Position numbers and translations under genes: made by a program. 64,000 bases of DNA from Ruminococcus sp. (GTDB lineage: Bacteria > Bacillota > Clostridia > Oscillospirales > Ruminococcaceae): the NCBI GenBank assembly GCA_017471405.1, contig JAFUTK010000056.1:1-64000 (forward strand). Direction: 5' to 3'. Position 1 is the first letter of the stretch. Each line of letters starts with the position of its first letter. The notes beneath the pieces are model-generated. The model did no database searches. It had not been told where the DNA came from and worked only from the letters and a program-made list of their open reading frames with translations. Shown here one piece after another: positions 33,711 to 41,629 of the stretch.

Positions 33711-34961
33711 CTATGCCCCGCCAAACAGAAAGCTTCCGGTGCTGTAGTCCCAGAGCATAGTTTCTCCCGTTACGGCGTCGATATATATCTCCTTCCGGAC
33801 GTCCATATCTCCGAAATGAGGAGCAGAGTCCTCCCAAACGGTCAGGCACCACATAGGGTGGTATTCAAATGTTCCGTCTGCATTTCTTCCGTCCCAGCCG
33901 GGCTCCTTTGCACAGTACCTCAACGAGATATCGCTGACGTTATAGACCTCAAAGGGAGCCAGCAGCTTCTCTGCGTGAGTGAGTGCGGAGTCAAGAGTTA
34001 TCAGCCTGTCAACGCTTTGCTTGTCGAATACAGTGGGATAATAGTAGTTTCTGACCTCCCCTATCACTCCAGGACAGCTGACAGCCACGCGAAGATCTAT
34101 CCCCGCCATTGATGCTTCTCTCATACCTGCCTCTCCGACATTGGATACGGGAAGCCCGAAAAAGATGTGCTCAAAATTAATAAAATAATAGTAGTTTCCG
34201 TCGCTGCATTCGTAGACAGCAATATTCCTTGTGCGGATATCTTCATCGTAAGGAAGTATCGGCAGCAGCTTATCCTTCATAAAGTCTTCCGCAAGCTTCA
34301 GCGCGTCAGAAACGGCGTAGTCCTGCCCTGCGACCTTGTAGCTTATCCCCGAAAGCTCGTCCTTTTCGGGGTAATAAACCTTTATCGCTCTTTCTCCTGT
34401 TCTTGTTTCATACCATTCGTCCGTTACATATCCGAACAGAGAGTAGTTTGACCACGCCTCCAGGTGGTATCTGTCAGAATCACCTATCAGCAGCAGCGAT
34501 GGGTCAACAGGCTCATAATTTCCGAAGTCCTCTGCCTTGGCATCGGGGAAGATCTCCCGAATGATCGCAAGCTCCTCCTCGGTCGGTGTTTTTACTCTGT
34601 CGGGGTGAATGTCCTCCGCTATCTCTCCGACCATTGCCATTGAGAACTCATCGAGTAACTTGTGCAGGTCTGCGGACTTATCCTTGCTGTCCCGGGAGCA
34701 GGTCAGGATATATGCCTTGTCAACAACATCAACATTCAGTTCCTCCGGCAACACGATATTCTGATACTTATTTCCCAGAACATTTGCCGCATTCTTTGTC
34801 ACATTCTCCACCGTATCAAACATAAGGCCGCTGTCGGCTTTGTTCTCCATACTTTCGGTAACGGAGCTGTTCTCGGCGCGATCCTTGACGGTGTCGGGGA
34901 CGGAGGCGCAGCCCGCCAGCAGCAGGGCGGCAAGCGCAAGTATAAGTATGGGTTTTCTCAT
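33711..34961 (-). CDS. Lipoprotein, paralogue of the one at 40177-41475
   Basis: The 416-residue protein has a clear signal and lipobox (LALAALLLAGC) after MRKPI. It shares its N-terminus (VPDTVKDRAENSSVTE, then FDTVENVTKN and NKYQNI) with the lipoprotein at 40177-41475. Both also share the C-terminal LITLDSALTHAEKLLAPFEVY, PMWCLT and IYIDAVTGETMLWD. The ending relates to the sigma-fusion family too. The ATG follows GGGAGGG; reading frames further upstream lack a ribosome site. It is first in the module A gene run. Confidence 0.82.
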   Translation of the reverse strand: MRKPILILALAALLLAGCASVPDTVKDRAENSSVTESMENKADSGLMFDTVENVTKNAANVLGNKYQNIVLPEELNVDVVDKAYILTCSRDSKDKSADLHKLLDEFSMAMVGEIAEDIHPDRVKTPTEEELAIIREIFPDAKAEDFGNYEPVDPSLLLIGDSDRYHLEAWSNYSLFGYVTDEWYETRTGERAIKVYYPEKDELSGISYKVAGQDYAVSDALKLAEDFMKDKLLPILPYDEDIRTRNIAVYECSDGNYYYFINFEHIFFGLPVSNVGEAGMREASMAGIDLRVAVSCPGVIGEVRNYYYPTVFDKQSVDRLITLDSALTHAEKLLAPFEVYNVSDISLRYCAKEPGWDGRNADGTFEYHPMWCLTVWEDSAPHFGDMDVRKEIYIDAVTGETMLWDYSTGSFLFGGA

Positions 34962-35303
34962 AGCATACCCTCCCAAAAATGGCTTCTGAAAACATATACG
35001 ACACAAAATCCGGTTTCCGCACGTTTTCTGAAAAATTCTCTCTATTGTACAAAAATGGCGTTTTGATTTTGTGCAGTATTACGTTCCGGGAAGGTGATGC
35101 CTTACATAAGTATAGACGTATTTGCCCTCAAAAACGTGATAGTTTTCAGGCGCTTTTCTGCGACTTTCTGCAATATGCACAATCAAGGAAGAGATTTATC
35201 GTAAAATATGACGGAAGTTTGGAGCCCGTTTTTTCTTCTGCTGATATATACGACAGAAAAGCCGAAAAACCACACATTTTTTGAAAAAAATCTGATTTTT
35301 ACG
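34962..35303. other. Gap between lipoprotein gene and the terminator at 35304
   Basis: AT-rich sequence with no supported gene. A minus-strand TACAAT lies about 85 bp upstream of the lipoprotein start, but without a matching -35 box. No repeat from elsewhere in the window was recognised here. Confidence 0.5.
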
Positions 35304-35343
35304 CAAAAAATCAGCGGAATGCACAAATGTGCTCCCGCCGATT
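35304..35343 (-). terminator. Terminator after the MutS-like/membrane pair
   Basis: On the minus strand GGCGGGAGCAC / GTGCATTCCGC plus flanking ATC/GAT pairs form a stem followed by TTTTTTG. The stem is nearly the same as the terminator at 41570-41609. Confidence 0.8.
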
Positions 35344-35390
35344 TATTCAGAATGACCAGCTGTCTCCTGTTTTTCTCTGTCTGCATAAGG

Positions 35391-36179
35391 TCATTTCACT
35401 TTCGCTTCCTTGGAGGTTGCCGTCAAAAGCTGCGGCTCGCCCTTTTCATCAATGATGTAGAACTCAAACTCCGCCCGGTAGGTCCCGGGTTCAAGGGAGG
35501 TGCCGTAATTCCAGCCGTAGAGGGTGAGCTTCTCCGGCTCCATAGTATAGAAGAGCCCCAGCCCGGTTATCTTTTCCTCCTCGCTGCTATCCTCCGGGGG
35601 CTTGGGGACAAGCTCAATTTCTCCGGAGGGGCTCTGGTAATAAAGGGTCGGCAGCTCCATGAGAAATATCTCCTGCATATCGCTCATAGTGCTTATTTTG
35701 AAAACTATCCTGTCATCATACTGCTTGGGATTTTCTATTATCAAGAACTGCCCCTTCATATGCTCCTGATACTCCTGCGAGTAGACATACCGCTCCACCA
35801 GCCAAAAGGTCAGCGCCGCAAATATCAGTACCCCGACAACGCCCGCCGCCCTCTTGACTGCCTTTCGTTTCACACCGCCGGAGGCGATGTATTCTCCCAC
35901 GTTCTTTGAGATGTGCTCCTTCTCGGCGCGGGTAAGGCGGTATTTTTTCAGATCGGGCACACGCTTGCCCAGCATACCCTTCGCTCCCGCTTTTCGCAGC
36001 ATATAGCGGTAGGCGGCGCTGCGTCCCTTGATGAATCGGCAGACCTCGCTGTAGCTGTTCAAAAGCTCCGTCAGGGCGTTAATGCCGTCGCCCCGGGTCA
36101 TACCGCTGTCCACGAGAGTGGAGAAAAGCTCACTGCCGCCGTATTCGAGGAACTCCTCTATCTTACGCCTCTTGTCCAT
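35391..36179 (-). CDS. Single-pass membrane protein of unknown function
   Basis: The 262-residue protein has a roughly 110-residue basic, helical cytoplasmic part (MDKRRKIEEFLEYGGSELF...), a membrane helix (about 113-131) and an external domain of about 130 residues. The latter is rich in beta-strand patterns (LEPGTYRAEFEFYIID) and resembles a small immunoglobulin-like fold. Its start overlaps the end of the MutS-like gene by 17 bp, so the two proteins are made together. I recognise no family. The N-terminal part could contact the MutS-like ATPase or another cytoplasmic partner, but this is speculation. Confidence 0.7.
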   Translation of the reverse strand: MDKRRKIEEFLEYGGSELFSTLVDSGMTRGDGINALTELLNSYSEVCRFIKGRSAAYRYMLRKAGAKGMLGKRVPDLKKYRLTRAEKEHISKNVGEYIASGGVKRKAVKRAAGVVGVLIFAALTFWLVERYVYSQEYQEHMKGQFLIIENPKQYDDRIVFKISTMSDMQEIFLMELPTLYYQSPSGEIELVPKPPEDSSEEEKITGLGLFYTMEPEKLTLYGWNYGTSLEPGTYRAEFEFYIIDEKGEPQLLTATSKEAKVK

Positions 36180-37827
36180 GGCGGTCACCGTGCCTTATGT
36201 CCTCAAAGGTCGCGCCGAAGCGCCGGTAGATGGAGTAGGCGAAGCTCTCCCCGTCGGGCGGGCGGCGCTCAAATTTGTAAAGCCTCTGCTCCCCCTCCCC
36301 GGTCTCGGAAACGAGGCTGTCTATCTTGGTACGATATCCCTTCCCGTTCAGCTCCTGAGCCTTGTCATAAAGCCCAGTCAGGTGGGTGACATACAGTCCC
36401 CTGACCCCGGCGGCAGCCAGCAGCTCCAAGTGTATCTCTGCTATCCTCATACACTCCTCCGGGGTGGTGCTTTGCAGCGATTCGTTGAGTATCACAAGGC
36501 TCCTATCCGTTACGCCGCAGATGAGCTCTTTGAGCTCTTTTATTTCAGTGGTAAAGCGGCTGGTGTCGATGCCCAGCTTCTCGTCCCGGGGGAAGTGGGT
36601 GAAGATGCAGTCACAGAGGGATATCTCCGCACTCTCGGCAGGAACATAAAGCCCCGCCTGCGCCATTACCTGACACACTCCCACCGCTCTGGCAAGAGTA
36701 GTCTTGCCGCCGTTGTTGGCGCCGGTCACAAGGTAAAAGCCCGCCTCACTGTCCAGCGTCACGTCGTTTGTGACTATCCTGCCGGTGAGCACCGAGCGGG
36801 GGTCCTCCCCCACGACTCGACGGTAAAAGCCAAGGTCGAACACGCCCCTGAGGGACGTCCTGCGCTCCTCCGGGGGCAGCAGCTTTGGGCGGCACATTGG
36901 CAGACCCCTTGCCCGGACGCTTTTGACGAATGCTGCGGCGCCTTCATAGTAATCCAGCTGGCGCTCCAGCTCGCTGATGTCCGAAAAAAAGCTGGTGCGG
37001 TAGCTGCGGAGGGCTGCGGCTATCCTGCCGGCGTACTCCCGCGTGTAGTCGGAGAGCTCCCGGAACAGGGCGGTGTCGATGTCGGCAGGGGTGTGGCGGG
37101 TGGCAGAGTTCAGGTGCTCCTCGCCGGTGAACTTCTCCTTATCTCCCACAGCACCGTAGACCAGCCGCTCCAAGATGTTGCCCTTGGGGTATATCTTATC
37201 GTAGGATATCTCCAGTATCCCCGCGGAATCCGGGGTCATATTCATATCGAAGTTGACCCCGACCTTTACGCTCCTGATAGTCTTTGAAAAGGACTCGTTC
37301 AGCTCCTTAAGGCAGCCGGCTATCTCGGTGAACTCAGGGCTTTGGGGCAGCCCTCCGAAGAATTCAAACAGCCCTCGCATAGCCTTTGAGCGCACTGTCT
37401 TGCCTATGCGCTTGTATATCCTGTTTATCTCGTCGATGGAGGATAGAAAGAAGGACAGGTCGTCCATCTTCACCTTGATGTCGAAGAAGGCGTTGATGCT
37501 CTCATCACTTTCCGGGTCAAGGTCGGGGCGCCTGCCGGAAAGCTCGGCTATGATCTTGCGGAAGGTCTGCGCCAGATCGGGATTTCGGAGAAAGTCCTCG
37601 AAACAGTCAAGGCGGTATTCAATTACATCCGGTTCGTCGGACAGCTCCTCCGCCAGGGCGATAAAGCGCTCCGAACCCGCAAGGGTGACGGTGCGTTTGA
37701 TGTCCTCAAGCTTTAAGTCCTCGATATAGCGGGAGCCGCTCTCACGCAGCTTTGCTCTGCGCTCTGCGGCGCGGCGGCGGCTCTCGCCGTCGGGGTAGAA
37801 AAGGTCGATGTGGTCGGTTATCCTCAT
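36163..37827 (-). CDS. Stand-alone MutS-like ATPase
   Basis: The 554-residue protein ends in a MutS-type ATPase: Walker A GANNGGKTT (369-377), Walker B SLVILNESLQSTTPEE (about 441-456) and a THLTGLYDKA H-loop. In front are helical lever and clamp-like segments, but not the mismatch-binding or connector domains of MutS, and no Smr nuclease domain as in MutS2. It therefore is unlikely to be the replication mismatch protein. AAAGGAG precedes the ATG. It has its own promoter with a MerR-type operator and overlaps a membrane protein gene downstream. Function unknown. Confidence 0.85.
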   Translation of the reverse strand: MRITDHIDLFYPDGESRRRAAERRAKLRESGSRYIEDLKLEDIKRTVTLAGSERFIALAEELSDEPDVIEYRLDCFEDFLRNPDLAQTFRKIIAELSGRRPDLDPESDESINAFFDIKVKMDDLSFFLSSIDEINRIYKRIGKTVRSKAMRGLFEFFGGLPQSPEFTEIAGCLKELNESFSKTIRSVKVGVNFDMNMTPDSAGILEISYDKIYPKGNILERLVYGAVGDKEKFTGEEHLNSATRHTPADIDTALFRELSDYTREYAGRIAAALRSYRTSFFSDISELERQLDYYEGAAAFVKSVRARGLPMCRPKLLPPEERRTSLRGVFDLGFYRRVVGEDPRSVLTGRIVTNDVTLDSEAGFYLVTGANNGGKTTLARAVGVCQVMAQAGLYVPAESAEISLCDCIFTHFPRDEKLGIDTSRFTTEIKELKELICGVTDRSLVILNESLQSTTPEECMRIAEIHLELLAAAGVRGLYVTHLTGLYDKAQELNGKGYRTKIDSLVSETGEGEQRLYKFERRPPDGESFAYSIYRRFGATFEDIRHGDRHGQEA

Positions 37828-37870
37828 AAAGTCAGCTCCTTTGGGCAGGTGTATCTTTTTTTACAGCCTG

Positions 37871-37901
37871 ATGATACACTCTGCCCTCGGGGCAGTGTCA
37901 A
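37871..37901 (-). promoter_or_regulatory. MerR-type promoter/operator of the MutS-like gene
   Basis: On the minus strand TTGACA (37896-37901) and TATCAT (37871-37876) are 19 bases apart, and the spacer holds the dyad CTGCCC..GGGCAG. Elongated 19-bp spacers with a dyad are the hallmark of MerR-activated promoters. A close copy lies at 44752-44782. Confidence 0.75.
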
Positions 37902-37907
37902 GGGGTA

Positions 37908-37953
37908 AAGAAACAAATCGGAGAAACCCACAATTTCAGGCAACCCGATTTGT
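37908..37953 (-). terminator. Terminator of the ECF fusion gene
   Basis: ACAAATCGG / CCGATTTGT 9-bp stem with a 23-nt loop, followed on the minus strand by TTCTTT. Confidence 0.65.
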
Positions 37954-37973
37954 GTAAAAGGCACATACCTATA

Positions 37974-39863
37974 CTACGAGTCCTCGCTGTCCTTCTTGTA
38001 GGCTTTTTCGGTCTCGGCATTGACAAGATATAATTCACCGGTCAGGGCATCGACATGAGCGGTATAGCGGGGAAAGTACTTGAAATGGAATTCCTCGTGA
38101 GTGTCGCTGTGACCTATGTTGTTGTCCTCAAGGGTGAAGCACCAGGTCGGGTGAAGCTCTCCCAGCGGCTTACCATAACTCGGACGGACACCGAAATACC
38201 GCAGCGCTGCTTCGGTGACGGTGAATTTCAGATTTTCCGCCAGCCCTTCTGCGAGTATCTTCTGCGCCTGCTCATAGTCTATGGCTATATCCACCTTCTC
38301 CTTTTTGTCAACACTGAAGGAATAGCAGTTGCGGATATAGCAGGGGTGACCGTTGCCCATGAAGAAAATATCAAACTCAGGGCTACAAACTCCCAGAGTG
38401 CCCTCATAGGGAAGAAATCCGTTGTCGTTGACAGTGAGCCCGAAGCGCTTCTGAACATAGTGCAGGTCAAAGACCGTCCTGCCTTCAATGTGCTGAACGC
38501 CTATGCGTGAAAGCTGAGGCTCCTCGCCCTCGTCAAACATATTGTTCTTTTTGAGAATGTCTATGGTCTTCTCCGCCTGCTTAAGCGCCTGCTCTATGGT
38601 GAACTTAGTGTCGTCGTACATATCATAGATTGTCTCAGGATAGAGGTCCGGCAGGTAGACCTCTCTTGAATCGTACATCAAAAGATATCCGCCGTCGTTC
38701 TTCCAGGTAGAAGACACAAAAAAGTTTGAAGAGTTTTCTTCTATCTCCCCGCCCCAGCTATAATCGCTGCTGTCAACACGGACTGTCTCATACCAGGATT
38801 CAGGGTCACGGCCCGGTATAGCATCGTAATACTGTTCTGTTGTGGAGAGCATTTTCTCCTTGTCGGCGTTTACTCCGAAGAGGTCGTAGAGCACATTGTG
38901 CAGCCTGGCCTTGGTGTCTGGGGACTGCTCCTTGGTGCCCTTTTTCGGGGTGAGGATATAAAGCTCCTCCGCATCATAGGGCTCCGGCTCACAGGCAAAG
39001 GCGATGTTGCCTATCTGCTCCTTTATCTCAAATACCGGGAAATACTTGTCGTCATAGGTGGGGACTGAAACGGAGTCCTTGGGGACGTAATTACCCAGCC
39101 CGTTATTATCGTTTATCTTGCTTATCCCGATGGGGACGCCCACCGCTATGGCAGCGACGGCGGCCCCGGCAGCTATCTTCACAGCTAAGCCTCCCGCCAG
39201 CCTTGCGCCTCCGGCGGGGAGGGCGGCCTCGGCTGCGGTATCGTCATAAGCGATGCCCAGCAGCGCTTCCAGCGGAGCCGCCGCGAACAGAGCTCCCCCT
39301 GCGCAGAGGCGCTCGATGCTCTCCTTTATTTTATCTCTGGCACGCTGTAAGGTTTTGCGCACAGCCGGCTCCTTTTTGCCGGTGGCTTTGGATATCTCGG
39401 CAACGCTTTTCTGCTCGTAGTAGTACATCAGCACCGCCGAGCGCTGGTCGGCCTTCAAGCCGCCAACTATCTCCCGGATACCGCTCCTGACGCTTTCGTT
39501 TACAGCGTAGTCCTCTGGCAGGGTCAAAGGCTCGTTGAGGGAGCGCTCCAGCACTGCCTCCTGCTCCTCGTCGGAGCCGAACTGCTCCTCCCTGCCCTCG
39601 CTGCGGAGGAAGTCGGCGCATTTGCTGTATGCTACCGAGTAGAGCCACCCGCCGAAGGCCTCCGGCGTTTTCAGCTCCCCGATATGCTCCATCACCGCCA
39701 CAAAGGTCTCGGAGAGGATATCCTCCGCCGCCCTGTCGGTACCGGTCTGCCGGCAGATGAAGGCCGTCAGTCTGCCGCTCCACTCGTTGTAAAGCAGCTC
39801 CACTGCTTCCCTGTCGCCCTGCTGTGCGGCTCTCACCGCTCTGATAAGCTTTGCTCTCTCCAT
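37974..39863 (-). CDS. ECF sigma factor fused to membrane helix and external sensor-like domain
   Basis: The 629-residue protein begins as an ECF sigma factor. Sigma-2 spans about 10-90 (VELLYNEWSGRL, AAEDILSETFVAV, FGGWLYSVAYSKCADFL) and sigma-4 about 125-185 (LKADQRSAVLMYYYEQKSVA, ATGKKEPAVRKTLQRARDKI). A hydrophobic stretch follows, with a membrane helix at about 225-248. The roughly 380-residue C-terminal region is homologous to the lipoprotein at 32552-33688 and ends with the family motif VDALTGELYL. No separate anti-sigma gene is present, so the tethered domain may control sigma activity directly. AAAGGAG precedes the ATG. Confidence 0.88.
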   Translation of the reverse strand: MERAKLIRAVRAAQQGDREAVELLYNEWSGRLTAFICRQTGTDRAAEDILSETFVAVMEHIGELKTPEAFGGWLYSVAYSKCADFLRSEGREEQFGSDEEQEAVLERSLNEPLTLPEDYAVNESVRSGIREIVGGLKADQRSAVLMYYYEQKSVAEISKATGKKEPAVRKTLQRARDKIKESIERLCAGGALFAAAPLEALLGIAYDDTAAEAALPAGGARLAGGLAVKIAAGAAVAAIAVGVPIGISKINDNNGLGNYVPKDSVSVPTYDDKYFPVFEIKEQIGNIAFACEPEPYDAEELYILTPKKGTKEQSPDTKARLHNVLYDLFGVNADKEKMLSTTEQYYDAIPGRDPESWYETVRVDSSDYSWGGEIEENSSNFFVSSTWKNDGGYLLMYDSREVYLPDLYPETIYDMYDDTKFTIEQALKQAEKTIDILKKNNMFDEGEEPQLSRIGVQHIEGRTVFDLHYVQKRFGLTVNDNGFLPYEGTLGVCSPEFDIFFMGNGHPCYIRNCYSFSVDKKEKVDIAIDYEQAQKILAEGLAENLKFTVTEAALRYFGVRPSYGKPLGELHPTWCFTLEDNNIGHSDTHEEFHFKYFPRYTAHVDALTGELYLVNAETEKAYKKDSEDS

Positions 39864-39899
39864 AATCCGCTCTCTCCTTTCTTATAAATAAGATAGCCG

Positions 39900-39948
39900 A
39901 TTATAAAACTCTGAAATCCCATAATTGCGGGTCACTTTTACAATTATG
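39900..39948 (-). promoter_or_regulatory. Promoter region of the ECF fusion with 8-bp inverted repeat
   Basis: TATAAT on the minus strand (39900-39905) is preceded by an inverted repeat CATAATTG...CAATTATG (39920-39927 and 39941-39948). One arm overlaps the expected -35 position. The weak -35 suggests activator-dependent or self-directed transcription. Confidence 0.45.
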
Positions 39949-39982
39949 ACTTTTGGTTTTCTCCGCTGTTTTATATGTCCTC

Positions 39983-40054
39983 GCCGCTGATGCGGCTCGG
40001 GAAGAGGCGGAAAAAGGTATTCTCCCCCTACGGGGGGAGATACCGTTTTTCCGC
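39983..40054. repeat. Two-hairpin intergenic repeat, copy B
   Basis: GCCGC TGAT GCGGC (39983-39996) is followed by a 22-bp hairpin GCGGAAAAAGGTATTCTCCC... with loop TACG (40007-40054). It is the clearest copy of the family and occupies most of the gap before the ECF gene. Confidence 0.8.
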
Positions 40055-40176
40055 TTAAGCTTTACAATCGCCTCTATAAATAAGACGCATAGCCGGAGAC
40101 CGGGGTGACCTGTTCGGGCGGATTTCTCTTATTTGCACAAAAACGGCTGCGGCAGATTGTGAGATATGGCAAGAGG

Positions 40177-41475
40177 TCAGTTAGAGGAATCAAACAGGAA
40201 GCTCTCCTGAAAATCGTCCCACAGGCGAACGGTGCCGTCGATGGCATCTATGTAGATAGCCTTTCGCTGCTCAAATTGAAGGAACTCGCAGTCCCTGTCA
40301 TCGGTAAGAGTCAGGCACCACATCGGGCGGTACTCGTAGGGGACTATCTCATTCTTGGGCATCATTCCCTCCCCATCCAGGTATGCGCAATATTCAAGGG
40401 AGACCTTTTTTATCTTGTAGACCTCGAAGGGCGCCAGCAGCTTTTCGCCGTGAGCCAGCGCAGAATCAAGGGTTATGAGCTTTTCCTGCTCTGTCCTGCC
40501 GGTCTCAAAGAAGTTGTCCATGGCCACCTTCCCGAACTTTCCGCGCTCATACATTAACAGCCAGAAAATTTCCCTCTGCATACGGTCCTTGCGCTGGTCG
40601 CGGGTGCCGTAGTTGGAGATAGGTATCCCGCCTACCGTCTGAACATACTTTATAAGATAGTAATAGTTTCCGGGCGTCTCCCCTATATCCTCATCGCCGA
40701 AGGCTTCCATAACGTACAGCTTCTGGGGGCGCACGCCGTCGCTGTTATCAAGAAACGGCTTAAGGCTCCCGCTTATGTAGCTGTCGGCATCCTTCAAGGC
40801 GTCGGCAAGGCTGTAGTCCTCCCCTGCAACACTGTAGGAGATATCCGGCAGCTCTCCCTTTCGCAGGTCATAGCTGAAAGCGGGGTCGGCAAGCGACTGC
40901 TTTCTTGACCAGTCGCTTAGGACAAAAGCAATTATTGCTCCCCCGGTGGACATCTCCACCATATAGCGCCTTGCATAGCCGAAGCCTGTCCTGCCGTATT
41001 CCGGAGGAAAAGAGGTCTTGTTGCCCCTTTCAAACAGCTCCCGGTCGTAAGGCTCTCTTCCGGCCTCTTCTGCCTTCTCCAGCTCCGCATCGTAGCTTTC
41101 GGTGGTAAAGGGAACGATGTGGGGCGGAATTTCCCCGACAAACATCATAGAGAAGTCCTCAAACCTTTTGTCGATGTCCACCCTGCCCTCATTCTCGTAG
41201 TTAGTCGCGCCGATGATGTATGCCCTTTCAGCAGGCTCCACATCGAAAACGCATTCCTCCGGGATAATGATATTCTGGTATTTGTTCTCCCTGACCGACT
41301 GAACATTCCTCGTCACGTTCTCCACCGTATCAAACACAAGGTCTGCATCAGGCTTGCTCTCCAGATCTTCTGTAACGGAGCTGTTCTCCGCCCGCTCCTT
41401 TACGGTCTCGGGGACGTCGGCGCAGGAGGTCAGGAGCAGCGCAGACAGTGCAAGCGTCAGTATAACTTTATTCAT
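40177..41475 (-). CDS. Lipoprotein, paralogue of the one at 33711-34961
   Basis: The 432-residue lipoprotein has the signal MNKVILTLALSALLLTSC. Its mature part is paralogous to the module A lipoprotein, with ETVKERAENSSVTEDL, VFDTVENVTRN, ISYSVAGEDYSLADALKDA, LITLDSALAHGEKLLAPFEVYKI, YRPMWCLTL and AIYIDAIDGTVRLWD. GGGAGGG precedes the ATG. It lies between the module B ABC genes and the ECF fusion. It is probably an external ligand-binding or sensing protein related to the ECF C-terminal domain. Confidence 0.82.
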   Translation of the reverse strand: MNKVILTLALSALLLTSCADVPETVKERAENSSVTEDLESKPDADLVFDTVENVTRNVQSVRENKYQNIIIPEECVFDVEPAERAYIIGATNYENEGRVDIDKRFEDFSMMFVGEIPPHIVPFTTESYDAELEKAEEAGREPYDRELFERGNKTSFPPEYGRTGFGYARRYMVEMSTGGAIIAFVLSDWSRKQSLADPAFSYDLRKGELPDISYSVAGEDYSLADALKDADSYISGSLKPFLDNSDGVRPQKLYVMEAFGDEDIGETPGNYYYLIKYVQTVGGIPISNYGTRDQRKDRMQREIFWLLMYERGKFGKVAMDNFFETGRTEQEKLITLDSALAHGEKLLAPFEVYKIKKVSLEYCAYLDGEGMMPKNEIVPYEYRPMWCLTLTDDRDCEFLQFEQRKAIYIDAIDGTVRLWDDFQESFLFDSSN

Positions 41476-41502
41476 AGCTATCCCTCCCTATAAAATTTTG
41501 CC

Positions 41503-41532
41503 TCTATAAGAAAATACGTCAAAGAACTGCAA
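41503..41532 (-). promoter_or_regulatory. Possible promoter of the lipoprotein at 40177-41475
   Basis: TTGCAG (minus strand, 41527-41532), 18-bp spacer, TATAGA (41503-41508). Confidence 0.4.
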
Positions 41533-41569
41533 TTCTTACATTTTTTCGGCAAATAATTCTCTTTTGACG

Positions 41570-41609
41570 CAAAAATCAGCGGAGTGCACAACTTTGCACC
41601 CGCTGATTT
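41570..41609 (-). terminator. Terminator of ABC module B
   Basis: AAATCAGCGGGTGCA / TGCACTCCGCTGATTT stem with a TTTTTGCG tail on the minus strand. Nearly identical in stem and tail to the terminator at 35304-35343. Confidence 0.85.
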
Positions 41610-41629
41610 GTGATAAATGTCTATACCTT

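Noticed and set aside
36082..37287. 401-codon plus-strand frame opposite the MutS-like gene
   Set aside because: Antisense shadow of a gene with clear Walker motifs.
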